Below are positions 10,513-22,245 of a stretch of DNA of 64,000 nucleotides, piece by piece (the first letter of the stretch is position 1; every line of letters begins with the position of its first letter). Made by a program: the position numbers and the translations under genes. A model generated the notes under the pieces. It did no database searches. It was given only the letters and a program-made list of their open reading frames with translations, and was not told the DNA's origin. This DNA is from Beroe forskalii (taxonomy: Eukaryota; Ctenophora; Nuda; Beroida; Beroidae). The stretch lies in contig WFMF01000249.1 in the NCBI GenBank assembly GCA_011033025.1, forward strand, positions 186,001 to 250,000. The letters run 5' to 3'.

Positions 10513-11289
10513 TGGGTCATACGAGCGAATTACTGCAGGAGACTCCCGGGAGCCCTCCGGGAGTACTGCGGGAGTACTCCGAGAGTCCTCCGGGAGTCCC
10601 CCGGGAGTCCTACGGGACTACCAGTACCACGGGAGTCCCCCGGATAACTCCCGTAGGACTCCCAGGTGCTGTCGTAGGACTCCCGTAGGACTTCCGGGGT
10701 ACTCCCGTAGGACTTCCGGGGTACTCCCGTAGGACTTCCGGGGTACTTTCGTAGGACTTCCGGGGTACTCCCCTAGGACTCCCAGTCCCTGCAGGGTACT
10801 CCTGTAGGACTCCCAGGTTACTCCCGTTGGCAGACCCTCTCGAGAATCAGCGCGCGCGGCGCTGATAGTGATTCTCGCGGCTGGCGTCAGCGGGTCATAC
10901 ATCGTACGACAAGTGAAATAGCCGTCAAATGGCCCAAGATTTGCGATGTCCGCACAAGGCCAAACACCCCCTCGCCCTACGTCCGCATTGGCCAGACTCC
11001 CCCTTCCCCCTCATTGCAGACGTCCTTTGCAGATGGATCAGGATGGCCCCATAGTCCTGGGGTAGTGGGGTACTCCCGCCTTACTCCCGGGGTACTCGAA
11101 CTCAAGCTCACGTTGGACTCCCGGGGTACTCACTACTCACGTCGGACTCCGGGGTAGGACTCGACTCCCAACGTAATCCTGATCCTGTAGGACTCCCGGG
11201 GTCCTCCGATCCCGTAGGAGCTCCTAGGAGTTAGGACTCCCGCAGTACTCCCGGGAGTAGCTCCCGCAGTAATTCGCTCCTATGACCAC
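10513..11289. mobile_element. TTAA-flanked inverted-repeat element filled with GACTCCCGGGGTACT arrays
   Basis: The left end TGGGTCATACGAGCGAATTA and the inverted right end TAATTCGCTCCTATGACCAC are each bordered by TTAA (10509-10512 and 11290-11293), the target of piggyBac/Kolobok-type elements. Between them are dozens of short GC-rich words (CTCCCGGGAGT, GTAGGACTTCCGGGGTACTC) in both orientations. A related terminus (CAGTAATTCGCTC) recurs at about 11941-11953. There is no transposase. Confidence 0.7.
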
Positions 11290-11439
11290 TTAATGTTACG
11301 GCCCTAGCCCGCGCTTGTTGAGTTGTTTGACGTCGTCAGACCCATTATTTTCACTTTCAGGCCTAGGCAACGCGAACGCCCGCAACGTTCAACATTTAAT
11401 TTTAAGGAATTTGCTCTAATGTCTAACCAGATCCCGCGC

Positions 11440-11828
11440 CCTTGCTAAACACGTATATCCCTGTTAGTGTTTGCGTTGCGCGGCGCGCTTCCTCATCCTG
11501 TAGGGAAGCGCCGCGCGCGTACACACACCTATGCGGGCTTAGGAACCCGCGCGCGGCGCCTTGCAGTTGCTCGTTTCGCGACGATCCATGGACACCTCTG
11601 CCCTGCACCTGGTTGCAAAATTGATGACCGTCGACGGTCACACTCGCCATCAATTTCGCAAATTTGCCCGTCCTGCCGTCCAAATGTGGAGCGTTGCGCG
11701 CGCGCGGGATGACATCCTACGAGTCGGAGTACAGCTGGTGAATTACCACTTAGGTGTGTCAGTGTGTACCGTCCGGAACACGCAACGCAAACAGGTACAG
11801 GGATAAACGACAAACGTGTTTAGCAAGG
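11440..11828. mobile_element. CpG-rich inverted-repeat element
   Basis: Terminal inverted repeats CTTGCTAAACACG / CGTGTTTAGCAAG extend inward over ATCCCTGT and TGTTTGCGTTGCG with interruptions. The interior is unusually rich in CpG (GCGCGGCGCGC). A related but scrambled copy is at about 43,080-43,770, which also has CACACCTATGCGGGCTTAGG. Reading frames here are by-products of GC content. Confidence 0.65.
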
Positions 11829-12151
11829 TGAACCAGGATATGAAATTGAATACTTGAATCGAATCAAAGATTTTTCAATTTTTGTCGGCACGGATCAGGG
11901 GTTCCAGAACGGAAGAACTCCAGCTCCCGGGAGTTTCCCGCAGTAATTCGCTCAAAATCGAATGACCAATAATGCAATTGCAACAAGGTAATGGTATGAC
12001 CCGGACCGTGTTGATTAATTACCCTGATTAAGTTTAGGGAAATTTAAACGAAAATTACCGTGGAAATGTCCACAAGAAGTAAATTATACAAACACAGCGC
12101 ATCAATTATAATATGAAATAAATTTCTTCGTTTTGTACTTTTCCTAGTGTC

Positions 12152-13357
12152 CCCAGCCGGCACAGAAACGTTTTAGATACGTTTAATAAACGTTTTTTAG
12201 GAAACCATAACGAAACGGAGTAACGTTTAATAAACGTTTATTAAACGTTCTTTTGCGTAACGGATAAAACGATAAAACCGGTTTGAATTTAACGTTTAAT
12301 AAACGTTTCTTGGGAAACGTGTCTGAAACGTCATACAGAAACGGTAATTAAACAGAAAATTAGGTCCTGCAATTTGGTTTATTTTTGGTTTATAAATCGT
12401 TTTCAAAAAAACGTTTTTGATCGGTTTCCCCGAAACGATAAATAAACCAGCTAATTATTAACTTAATCACTTAATTATTTCTTAATTCTCGACAGACTCT
12501 GCGAGTCCTCCGTCGACCATGTGTATGATGTATACTGATACACATGGTTGTAACAAAAATTATATAACAGGGATATGTTATCCAGTATCCACTGTATTCG
12601 CCTTGTAAGGCAAATATTGCTGAGGCTCGCAGGACCAGGGATTATACTTATAAGAATAAAATGTTTCCTTGTGTTTCAATGAAACCTCGTTAACTTCGTT
12701 TTCAAAAGGTTTATTTTTGGTTTGAAAAAAACGTTTATATCAAACCAAAAATAAACGTTTAAAATACGTTCATTTTTGGTTTGCAATGAACGTTTCTTGC
12801 CAACCAAAAATAAACTTTTTCGAAACGTTTATTGTTGGTCTTCAAGAAACGTTTTCACAGAACCTAAAATAAACGTTTCTGTAACGTTTATTTTCGGTTT
12901 TAGGAATTCGTTTTCGTGAACCAAAAATTAAAGTTTTTGGAACGTTTATTTTTGGTTCTGTGCGAAACGTTTCGTGAATACCAACAATAAACGTTTCGAA
13001 AAAGTTTATTTTTGGTTGGCGAGAAACGTTTACTGCAAACCAAAAATAAACGTATTTTAAACGTTTATTTGAGGTTTCCATGAAACGCAATTCCAATCCG
13101 AAATTTGTTATTATGTATACCAAAAATAAACGTTTTTTAAACGTTTATAATTGGTTTCATATAAACGTTTTGGATGAACCTAAATTAAACGTATCAGAAA
13201 CGTTTATTTTTGGGATTTCAATAAACGTTTCTACAGAAACGTTTATTAAACGTATCAAAAACGATTATCCATAACGTTTGACGGAAACCAAATTTAAACC
13301 AAATATAAACGTTTATTATTGGTTTATTTTTGGTTTGGTTTGAAAATGCCGGCTGGG
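12152..13357. mobile_element. Foldback-type element of AAACGTTTATTTTTGGTTT words
   Basis: Bounded by CCCAGCCGGCA at the left and TGCCGGCTGGG at the right. The 1.2 kb between consists of tens of palindromic AAACGTTT words joined by TTTTTGGTTT or AACCAAAAAT, interrupted near 12,490-12,660 by a different spacer (GTGTATGATG, CTCGCAGGACC). It has no coding capacity. I could not find a clear target-site duplication. Confidence 0.7.
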
Positions 13358-14111
13358 TCTTTATAGACTGAATGCTTACAGTTACACATGTGCCAGAGTG
13401 CACTCATCAGTCAAGAGCTCGTCAAAAGGGTAGTGAGAAGGTCGGTTAAAAGCGCCACTGCCAAGTGTTATTAATAGTCCTCAGGTCCGGGAAGTGGAAC
13501 GGACAGTAAAAATTGTTTCCCATATATCACAAAGAATAAGAGAGTTGCATACCAAATACCTTCACCTTGGCTCTTGTTGCTGGCCACTCCCTTCCAACGT
13601 GTTGCTAATGCTTTTGAGTTTGACTGAAGAGCACTAAGCACACGCAGCAGTAATAGTCTTGCTATAAATCAAAATACAGCTCAACGAAACGAATACAAAG
13701 CTCTTAAGTAATAGCTTTTCAAGGTTTAGAATAAAGCTTTCTCTAATAAGACAGAATTGGAGGTCCCATCGTTACACCTCTTAAGTTGGGATGATGGAAT
13801 TGGAAGTAACACAGTATTATTGTCCGGTTTATCGCTAAAGTACATTTAAACCTTCCCGTACTTTATGACATTTAAAATGTGGCTTAGGAGGGCTATCATT
13901 CGCCTGTGGATTTTTAAGCATGTCAGGGAGCTTGTTTTCGGAAAATCACCTGACTCTCATCAGCAAATCATTAAATCACTATCAACCTGTAAATCACTAT
14001 CAAAACAGTAAATCACGATTCCATCAGTTAATCACTATAAATCAATAAATCACTATGAATCAGTAAATTACTATTCAATCACCTAGTAAAGTTTTGAGCT
14101 ACCCAGCTAAA
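13358..14111. other. No gene seen; short AATCACTAT repeats
   Basis: AT-rich. At about 13,965-14,090 variants of TCAGTAAATCACTAT repeat eight or so times. This lies downstream of the minus-strand terminal exon and could hold its 3' UTR. Confidence 0.4.
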
Positions 14112-14327
14112 TCACGCATTAAACTTAAAGCCTCGACGCAGGACGGATAACTCGGTGCGCGAGCTCGACTCCGTGAAGCAGTGATTTAGTGCGTTCTTAA
14201 TCTGACAGGGCCACAGCGAGTTGGCCATGTAAGCGGGGGTGTAGCTCCTCAGGTACTCTGCGATGTTCTTACAGAAACAACGTACAAATCCAGCAGCGTC
14301 CTGGGACGGGTAGTCTTCTGGCTGCAA
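14112..14327 (-). CDS. Terminal exon of an unrecognised gene
   Basis: On the minus strand CCCCGCAG (a strong acceptor) is followed by an open frame encoding LQPEDYPSQDAAGFVRCF, then KNIAEYLRSYTPAYMANS, NALNHCFTESSSRTE and FKFNA, ending at TGA (14112-14114). Base composition is higher in G+C than the flanks and the frame reads like globular protein (aromatic and cysteine residues, no low complexity). The upstream exons should lie to the right on the same strand, but I found none before the sulfotransferase gene; the intervening 9 kb is mostly transposons. I do not recognise the family. Confidence 0.55.
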   Translation of the reverse strand: MQPEDYPSQDAAGFVRCFCKNIAEYLRSYTPAYMANSLWPCQIKNALNHCFTESSSRTELSVLRRGFKFNA

Positions 14328-14966
14328 CTGCGGGGAAAGCAGGATTAACGAGAGGTAAAATTAGGTGGTAACTTATTACAATGTCTGATCGGATGTTTCA
14401 AGAATTGGTCAGTATTTCGCTCGTATGAACCAAGAGTCGTGCATTCAAATCTGTAACTGTGAGGGGCAATAATAACCTCCAATAATAACCTGCAAGACGT
14501 ACTACCAACATTTAGTTCTCCGAATTTATTAGAAAAAAGTTGTATGGTGATTGGTAATTTTGGTTGTTTCCACACTACTCTTACCTAATATTACCACTTT
14601 GGCCGAAATAAGCGTACTTGGGTGACAATTTGGAGATTTCGTGCTAATAGGGGGCTGCCAAATAACTGTGCACACCATCAATTAGTTTCGGACCGAAAGT
14701 GCTGCGCGCAAGTTTTGACCATTTCACCCATAAAACCATCTGTGAATTTCCAATCAATACCAAAATTTGCATGGATACAGTTTATGACATAAGACAGCGT
14801 CTGTGAAAATTTGAAGCATTTTCAACTAAACTTTGACGCTTGAATACTTTTTATGTTTTTTGATCGGTGTAAAATAATCCATATCACATGAAAATTCAGA
14901 CTTTCTCGGTTCTAATGCATTTTGAGTTTTTGGAATCGGCCAATCTTATCAAAAGTTATGAGCATT
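14328..14966. other. No gene seen
   Basis: AT-rich, presumably intron of the minus-strand gene with the exon at 14,112-14,327. No convincing exon or repeat. Confidence 0.4.
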
Positions 14967-15190
14967 TAAACGATTGCAATTTTACAGTAGTTTCAGCTGA
15001 AATTCGCAAAATCACTTTTCTTTTTGAACGTTGTCTGTAATTTAATCGATCATATCGATCGAGCGATATTATTCGTTCGAACGAATAATATCGCTCGATC
15101 GATATGATCGATTAAATTACAGACAACGTTCAAAAAGAAAAGTGATTTTGCGAATTTCAGCTGAAACTACTGTAAAATTGCAATCGTTTA
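14967..15190. repeat. Perfect 224-bp palindrome, no spacer
   Basis: The arms are exact reverse complements with the axis between 15078 and 15079 (GTTC|GAAC). Arm landmarks are TTAAACGATTGCAATTTTAC, AATCACTTTTCTTTTTGAAC and CGATCATATCGATCGAGCG. Outside 14967 and 15190 the symmetry breaks at once. Confidence 0.97.
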
Positions 15191-15298
15191 ATTTGTTACG
15201 TTACGTGCGTGCGTACGTTCAATTTGTTTATACGAGGCGCGAGCAGCTCTGAAGATATAAAGCCGCGCCATCCATACATTCCAGGAGTAAATCCTCCA

Positions 15299-16647
15299 CA
15301 GTAGACCTTACGACACTTGCCACACTGCCGCAGTGCCACACTGCCACACTCGAGAGTGTGGCAAATAAAGTGTGGCACTGTGGCAGTGTGGCAGATTTTC
15401 GAGTTCTGCCACACTATTTTACGCTTTTTGCCACACTGCCGCACTGCCACACTCGAAATCAGTGTGGCAGCCACACTGCCACACTCCGTTATCCGACCTT
15501 ACGAAGAGTGTGGCAGCCACACTACTCCAAAAGAAGAAAATGATCTGATTGATTATTTTATTTCATTACTACGGTTAAGAGTCATCTGTTGACATGAACC
15601 AGTGGTTGAACTTATCATCCTATGACGGGCTTGTCTGAAGATAACAGAGCATGTGCTTCAGTAATCAGTTGGTTCCTGCTGACCCTGGCCTAACTTGTAG
15701 CCAATCTTTGATTGAGAATGCGAGATGATAATAGAGTCAATGTGCATCAAAATTTAAGCGTTATACAGATTGAATAACAATTTACAATTGCATTTACAAC
15801 ACCTGAAGACCTGACAATCACGTCGTGTGAATTGTGATCCTAAACAAACACTACAGAATAAAGTTCACTCACGTTCCAACTTCCATGATGGCACAGCTTA
15901 CCAAATATCAAATGATTGATCCTACATAGTTCATATCATTATTGCGGTATGACAACAAATTAAGTATACGCTGAAGTGCACATTCACGATGTCAAATCCT
16001 AATTCAATAAACCCGCCTATTGCAACATAAATTTAGTTATTACTCTAAACTGAATTACATGCAAATAGCAAGTACCACGTTCGTTTGTACGATTAACTTC
16101 CTAGTAGGTTCATATCTTGTAACTTGTTTAAGGATGAGGACTATACATTTTTCATTATTTGACGTCGCCAGTATTAGTGTTATTATTCAAGGTTGGCACT
16201 TGGTGGGCTAAAAGGTGCAACTTCGTAAGCACTATACGTCAACATACTTGAATAGCCAGGGAAACATGAATACCGAGACGCGGTATTGATTTAAACAGAT
16301 TAATCAATACTTCAATATTGCTATTCAATCATTAATTATCTTTAATCATTGATATAATTTGTTTCACCTCGCTTTCCAAATCTAATGAGCCAATACAATA
16401 CAATTACGCTACGTAATTTCATCAAAAGTAACATGTACGGTTATAAATCTAATTATTATGTGGCAGTCATGACTCGTAAGTCAACATTGCCACACTATCC
16501 CATTAGGCGTGCTGACCTTACAGCGAGTGTGGCAGTGTGGCAAAAATGTTGCCACAGTGTGGCAACGCGGCAGTGTGGCAAATGAGTGTGGCAGTGTGGC
16601 AAACGAGTGTGGCAGTGTGGCTGCCACACTGCTCGTAAGGTCTACTC
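15299..16647. mobile_element. hAT-like element with GTGTGGCA word arrays, 8-bp duplication
   Basis: The termini CAGTAGACCTTACGA and TCGTAAGGTCTACTC are inverted (first base mismatched) and flanked by identical ATCCTCCA at 15291-15298 and 16648-16655, an 8-bp duplication as for hAT transposons. Next to each end are arrays of the word GTGTGGCA / TGCCACAC in both orientations (15,312-15,530 and 16,490-16,630). The 0.95 kb core is AT-rich with no transposase frame. Confidence 0.8.
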
Positions 16648-16939
16648 ATCCTCCAAAATAAGTTATACGGGACTGTACTTGTGACAAGCCGCGCGCCCGG
16701 ATTCAGCACTCCAAATGCGCGCGTCGCGCGTGCATTTGCAACTTCCTCCCATTATACATGCTGCCGAAAATTTGAGATGGTTTGTTGGGCAACCAGAAAC
16801 TCTAAAATATGTTTTCTCATCATAATAATATGAATTGGAGACATATCTGAGTCTCAATTCACAACGTCCATGACTTTTATTTCGAAGGTTTTACTTTTAT
16901 TCCAACAGCTGTAACAGCCAATGACAGGAATCGAAGGAT

Positions 16940-18120
16940 TCAAGTAAACAGGCCAGTGACTTTTTCCCAAAAAATGGCAAAATTTGGAATCTAGGGAGAG
17001 AAGGGGCCCAAACCCCAGAACTTCATTTTTGGGTTGTTGTGGCTTTTCCCAATCGCAACGGCACTTTTTTTGATAATAAAGTTACGGAAGTGTATAATTT
17101 TTGGAGTTGCAGATTTTTAACTGCCGTTCTTTCTCATATCATGGGTTTTTACGTAAAGAACGCCTTAAAACCGCCGCGGACCATCACAACCAAATCCTTT
17201 TTGGTTTAAAAAATAGAGGTATATATATATCGAGAGACTTTAGTAAAGAAGTATATCTTTATTTATACGGCGATATCTCGGGAACCATAAAAGATACAGA
17301 GCTCATCGACCCAGCGTTGGAAAGCAGAAAGATAGAACTTGTGAACCATAGTCACCTTAAAAACTATCTTACGTTCATGCCAATGACGCTCAATGACGTC
17401 ACAAAACTAAGAATTTTCAAATGTCGATTTTCCAAAAATAGGCGTTTTTCAACGCAATTTTTCGGTATGAAGCTTTCGAGATAGGGAAAGATGCTCCTCC
17501 TAGCGTAGAAAGGAAATTTAATGTACTTTTCAAAAATGTGGTCGAAAAGTTCTGAGCTCCCCGGCATCATTGAGATATATGCGATTGTTTGAAACACTTT
17601 GAAATGAAAAAATCCCAAAAATAGCAAAACTTGTGAAGCTAGTGGAGAGAGAACGGGACCACCCCAGAACTTCATCTTTGGATATGTTGTCGGTCATAGT
17701 CCCAATTGTGTTAATGAATGGGTCTCAGATAGCTTATCTAATTTTTATGACGTAATTGTGACGTCATCAGTAATGCTAGGTAACGCGAATTTTTACGCCC
17801 GATTTGACGCCAAAATTTCAATATCGGCACAGAAAAGGGTGATATTTTTTTTCCAGTGATTTGGTTGTGGAAAACGGAATTTAGCGGCGTTCTTTACTGT
17901 AAACCCATGATATGAGGAAGAACGCGACGGTTAAAGCTGCCGCAACGGCATTTTTTTGATGCATTAACGTTACGTGAATGTTGTGTGTATTTTATAAGTG
18001 ACGCTGCAGCAGTTTTAACCGTCACGTTCTTCCTCATCATGGGGTTTTACAGTAAAGAACGCCTTAAAACCGCCGCGGACCATCACAACCAAATCCTTTT
18101 TGGTTTTGGGAAAAAATATG
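16940..18120. repeat. Diverged direct and inverted repeats
   Basis: The block CTTAAAACCGCCGCGGACCA with CATCACAACCAAATCC occurs at about 17,163-17,200 and 18,062-18,100. Its upstream part (GTTCTTTACTGTAAACCCAT and GAAGAACGCGACGGTTAAAG) is inverted at about 17,890-17,935. CCCCAGAACTTCAT occurs at 17,013 and 17,663. It looks like decayed, partly inverted copies of one element. Confidence 0.75.
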
Positions 18121-18544
18121 TGTATATGAGGTCTGGGTTTGCAATACATACAACTACTGTAATTTCGCCTTTTTTTTTAGAGATTTTTTTGCTGATAGAC
18201 GTGATTGATTGCTCCTATCGATCATAATGAGGACAACAACATGACTACTCCTGCGAATCAATCTCAAAGATCTATTTGACTCACCAAATTTGCCTGATTT
18301 TACCAACAGCCTGCAGTCAATGGAACTACATCTCTGCATACAACGGAGTTCCATTCACAAAATTTGCCAAGCTTAATCAACGATTCATACGAGTCCACGA
18401 AGTACTGGGCAAATAACATTTTCCAGTTATACATCAGGGAGCAAATTCGAAGAAGTTCATCAATTTGCTGAATTTTTGGCTCGAGCAATTTGAACGATGA
18501 TGGAAATTCAGTGATGTTGCAATGAAAGTTGTTATGACACCTCC

Positions 18545-21006
18545 AAATCCTTTATTGCTTCAGAAACCATCAAAACCAGTAAAGATCCGAACTCGAAGGC
18601 TCTTGAAAAGCGTCTCAAGCTGTGGATGAAGGGCAGTTTAGCCATATTGAGAGAAAGTAGGGGCATAGAGAAGAAGTTGATGGCATGTAAGAGGAATGAT
18701 GTGTCAGCTTTCACAGCCATTTTGTCCGTTTCATCTTTGCAAGGCAAGATAACAGCGGCCAACAGACTGCTTGAAAACCAGAACCAAGGAGTGTGTACTA
18801 CCTTATCCCCTGTCTGTCATAGAGAAGTTGAAGGAAAACATCCACATTCTTCATCAGCACTGAAGGAAACACTTCTTCATGGGCCGATCAATGATGTGCC
18901 AGTTTCATATTTCAAATGAAATTGATGAGAGGATGGTGGAAAAGGCGATCAAACAGACTCAAAAGCTGGACCATCCAATATGAGCGGACAATTCTTTCAA
19001 TCTTTTTGTCATAAAAGTTTTAAGACCGAAGGACAGTTATTCAGGGAATCTATTGCCAGATTATCAAGGAAAATGGCCACAGAAATATTAAACCCAGAAA
19101 CACTGGATAGTTTCACGGCTTGTAAGCTGATCCCTCTTGATAAGAATCCCGGAATACGACCGATTGGCGTTGGTGAGCTCCTGCGACGTGTTGTGGGGAA
19201 AACCATCAGTTGGGCAATTAAAACGGATGCGATGGAAGCGGCCGGACCCCTGCAAGTGGCAGCAGGGATTAACAGTGGCGCTGAAGGAGCTATTCATGCA
19301 ATGAGAGAAATGTTCAGTGAAGACAGTTCTGAAGCTGTCATTTTAATCGATGCTGAGAATGCTTTTAATTCAATGAACCGCAGTGTAGCTTTACATAATA
19401 TCCAAATAATTTGCCCTGAGGTGGCAAAATACTTAATCAACACATACAGAATTCCACCTCGTCTAATCATCAAAGGGGATAAAAACAAGGGGGAGGAGAT
19501 ACAAAGCTTTGAAGGAACTACTCAGGGTGATAACTTGGGAATGATATTCTATTGTCTTGGTATTCTTCCTGTCGTACACACCCTCTCTGGCATTATACGA
19601 GAGCGGAGGTTGCAGTGTCGCCAAGTTTGGCTTGCCGATGACGGCACTGCTGTGGGTACAGTGGAAGGTATCAAGCAATGGTTTGATGAGCTTGTTTTTC
19701 TGGGTAAACGCTATGGATACCATGTTAATCAGGAAAAGTGCTGGATCATAGTGAAGCATGTGCAATGTGCATGATCTCAGCCGAGCTGAGACAGTGTTCA
19801 GTAACACTAATGTGAAATTCACTACCGAGGGAAAGCGACACCTAGGCGCCTGCCTCGGCTCAGAGGACTTCAAAGACGAATACTGCAAAGATTTAGTCTC
19901 AAAATGGGCAAAAGAGGTTGAAAAGTTGTCTGAAATAGCTAAATTTCATCCTCACTCTGCATATAGTGGCTATGTGCATGGTTATCAACACAAATATACG
20001 TATTTTCTCCGAACAATCCCTGGTTTCGAGCGATACCTAAAACCACTTGATGATCTTTTAACATTCGTGTTTATTCCAACTCTTTTCGGGAGCCCTATTA
20101 CAGACATTGAGCGTAAACTTATTTCACTTCCAACACGATTTGGGGGGTCTCAACATTCACATTCTTCAGGAGCGAGCCGGCCGGGATTTTGAAACATCAA
20201 CTCAAATCACAAGAAAACTAGTTGATGTGATAAAATCTCAGTCCGATAATATTCCTGACGATAATAAATCGTCTATTGAGCATTTGAAGGGTGAAAATGA
20301 GATGAAGCACAAAAGTGTGTCTTGGAGATATAAAGAAATATGTTTCACCTCAGTTCAATCGTGCAATTGACCTTTGTCTGATAAGGGTGCTTCCAGCTGG
20401 TTAAATGCAATTCCTTTAAAAGATCAGGGTTTGGTGTTGAACAAGACAGAATTCTCCGATGCTTTGAATTTACGTTACTTTCGGGAGATCCGAGGGTTGC
20501 CATCAAAGTGTCCATGTGGATCTACATTCAATATCACTCACGCACTCAATTGTAAAAAAGGAGGGTTCGTACATATGCGTCATGATAATATTCGAGATGT
20601 TTTAGCTAAACTCCTCTCTCGAGTTGTCCATGACGTGGAAACCGAACCAGCCCTTCTCCCTCTTGATGGCGAAGAAACAACTGGAAACACAGCAGACGCA
20701 GCACGGCTGGACATTCGAGCACGGGGCTTTTGGAGACATGGCCAGCAGTCATACTTTGATGTACGTGTCACAAACCCTTTCTGTGCCACAGCAATGAAGA
20801 GTAGTGTTAAAAGTGTTCTGGATCAACACGAAAAAGAAAAGAAGAGAAACTACAATCACCGAGTCATGACAAACGAACATGGAACTTTTACGCCACTCGT
20901 TTTTACTGTTTTTGGCACATTAGGAAAGGAATGTAATACATTTATTACATCTTTGTGTCAAAAGCTGGCGGAGAAAAACAATGAACAATATGCGATGACG
21001 TTTTAA
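18545..21006 (+). pseudogene. Decayed LINE with reverse transcriptase and restriction-like endonuclease
   Basis: Pieces in order: N-terminal part 18,626-18,919 (KITAANRLLENQ; LLHGPINDVPVSYF); reverse transcriptase 18,980-19,774 (KLIPLDKNPGIRPIGVGE; the DAENAFNSMNR acidic motif; EGTTQGDNLGMIFY; the catalytic-type block VWLADDGTAVG); thumb and connection 19,758-20,370 (EGKRHLGACLGS; FLRTIPGFERYL); and a C-terminal part to 21,006 with a CxCG...HALNC knuckle followed by RHDNIRD, ARLDIRARGFW and FDVRVTNP, a PD-(D/E)XK-like endonuclease as in R2/CRE/NeSL-type LINEs. There is a frameshift near 18,920, another near 19,765, another near 20,150, and an in-frame TGA at 20,368. The element is dead. The exact clade is not assigned. 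Confidence 0.85.
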
Positions 21007-21239
21007 ATTGGCTTCGATGCAAACTTTCTTTTTTATGCATAAATTCATGTGTAAGATGTATTAGGGGTACTAGGGTGAAGGTTGGCGAGACAATTAATGA
21101 ATATATTTCAAGTGATTTTGGTTTAGATGCGTTCAATGCTTTCAGATAATTAAGAAAGTAAGAACGGCTTAGGGGTTTTTAGGTTTTTAAGGAATTGTAT
21201 TTTATGTGTAAAGTGTGATGTAATTGTAAATATCTTAGT

Positions 21240-22245
21240 CGTACTACTGTAATTTCTGGAAAGTGCCCGGGTTGCTCCTTTATAATATCAGTCGCGAAAA
21301 TGTCCCATGTCCGTCCGGTGTCCCCCCCCCCTAAATTCCTAATTTTGAAGCTGTCGATTGTCGAAAATGTGAATATTATAGGCTGAATAGGCCCATCCGT
21401 GCCACGTGCTCGAACTCTCCTAAATTACGATTCATTCTAAATTAAAGGGCTGATGAAGATTTCGTGTGTCTTAAAATCCTAAAATCTTAGGAGCGACTCG
21501 GGCTATGGGTTAGTTATGTACATAGTTTAATGCCAAACTACATAACTATTCGACTGTATACTGAATTCAACTAAGTTCGAGAAATATTTTGGTCGATGTG
21601 AAAGACGAATATTGCTTTTCGGAACAAGCGACAGCATTGCAACAGAAAACGAAAGCATGAAATTTGAAAGTGATATCAGCTTAGTGAACAACTGTTATAA
21701 ACTTATAAAGTCCTGAGTGTATAGAAAATCATTATCATTAAATCAGTGTCATGATCTAACATCTATGCCTAAATTTCATAAATTCCACATCACGGTACGA
21801 AAATTCAATTCCTTGATGATCACTCAGCCAATAACTATAAATTGACTAGAAAATTTCCCAGAATCCCAGATGGCAAAGTGCATCGGTGATTTGAGGCTTA
21901 ATGAAGCTGCTTCAGGAAAATACAGCGCGTAAATGAACAGTGACACAATCTGATGCGAAACGTAAACCAAATCAACAAAATGGCGCGAAATCTACAACGA
22001 ACTGAGAGTGAGTACAACTACTTGGTGCGTAAGAACGCGCGCGCAAGAATTTTAGAAGAAATGGCACGTGCAATGCACGGTGGTTGCGCGCAGCAGTGGA
22101 GCAACATTTATACTCTTACTGCGAACGACTGCGTGTTGTATCATACAAAGGTTACATCAATCATCACGGGGGAGGGAAATTAAGCGCCTGCATACTGGAA
22201 CATCGGACAAACAAGAATTGAGCCTGCAGGCGCAATTCTTGTTTA
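21240..22245 (+). repeat. 1-kb direct repeat, copy 1
   Basis: Starts at TACTGTAATTTCTGGAAAGTG and runs to the hairpin GCGCCTGCA...TGCAGGCGC near 22,183-22,233. It is collinear with 24,560-25,610. A shared block AAACGTAAACCAAATCAACA / AAAATGGC near 21,958 could be remnant coding sequence (MRNVNQINKMAR) but it is short and diverged. Confidence 0.85.

Noticed and set aside
10419..11813. Several frames of 60-95 residues in GC-rich DNA
   Set aside because: They overlap in opposite strands over the CTCCCGGGAGT arrays and the CpG-rich element and have no domain-like sequence.
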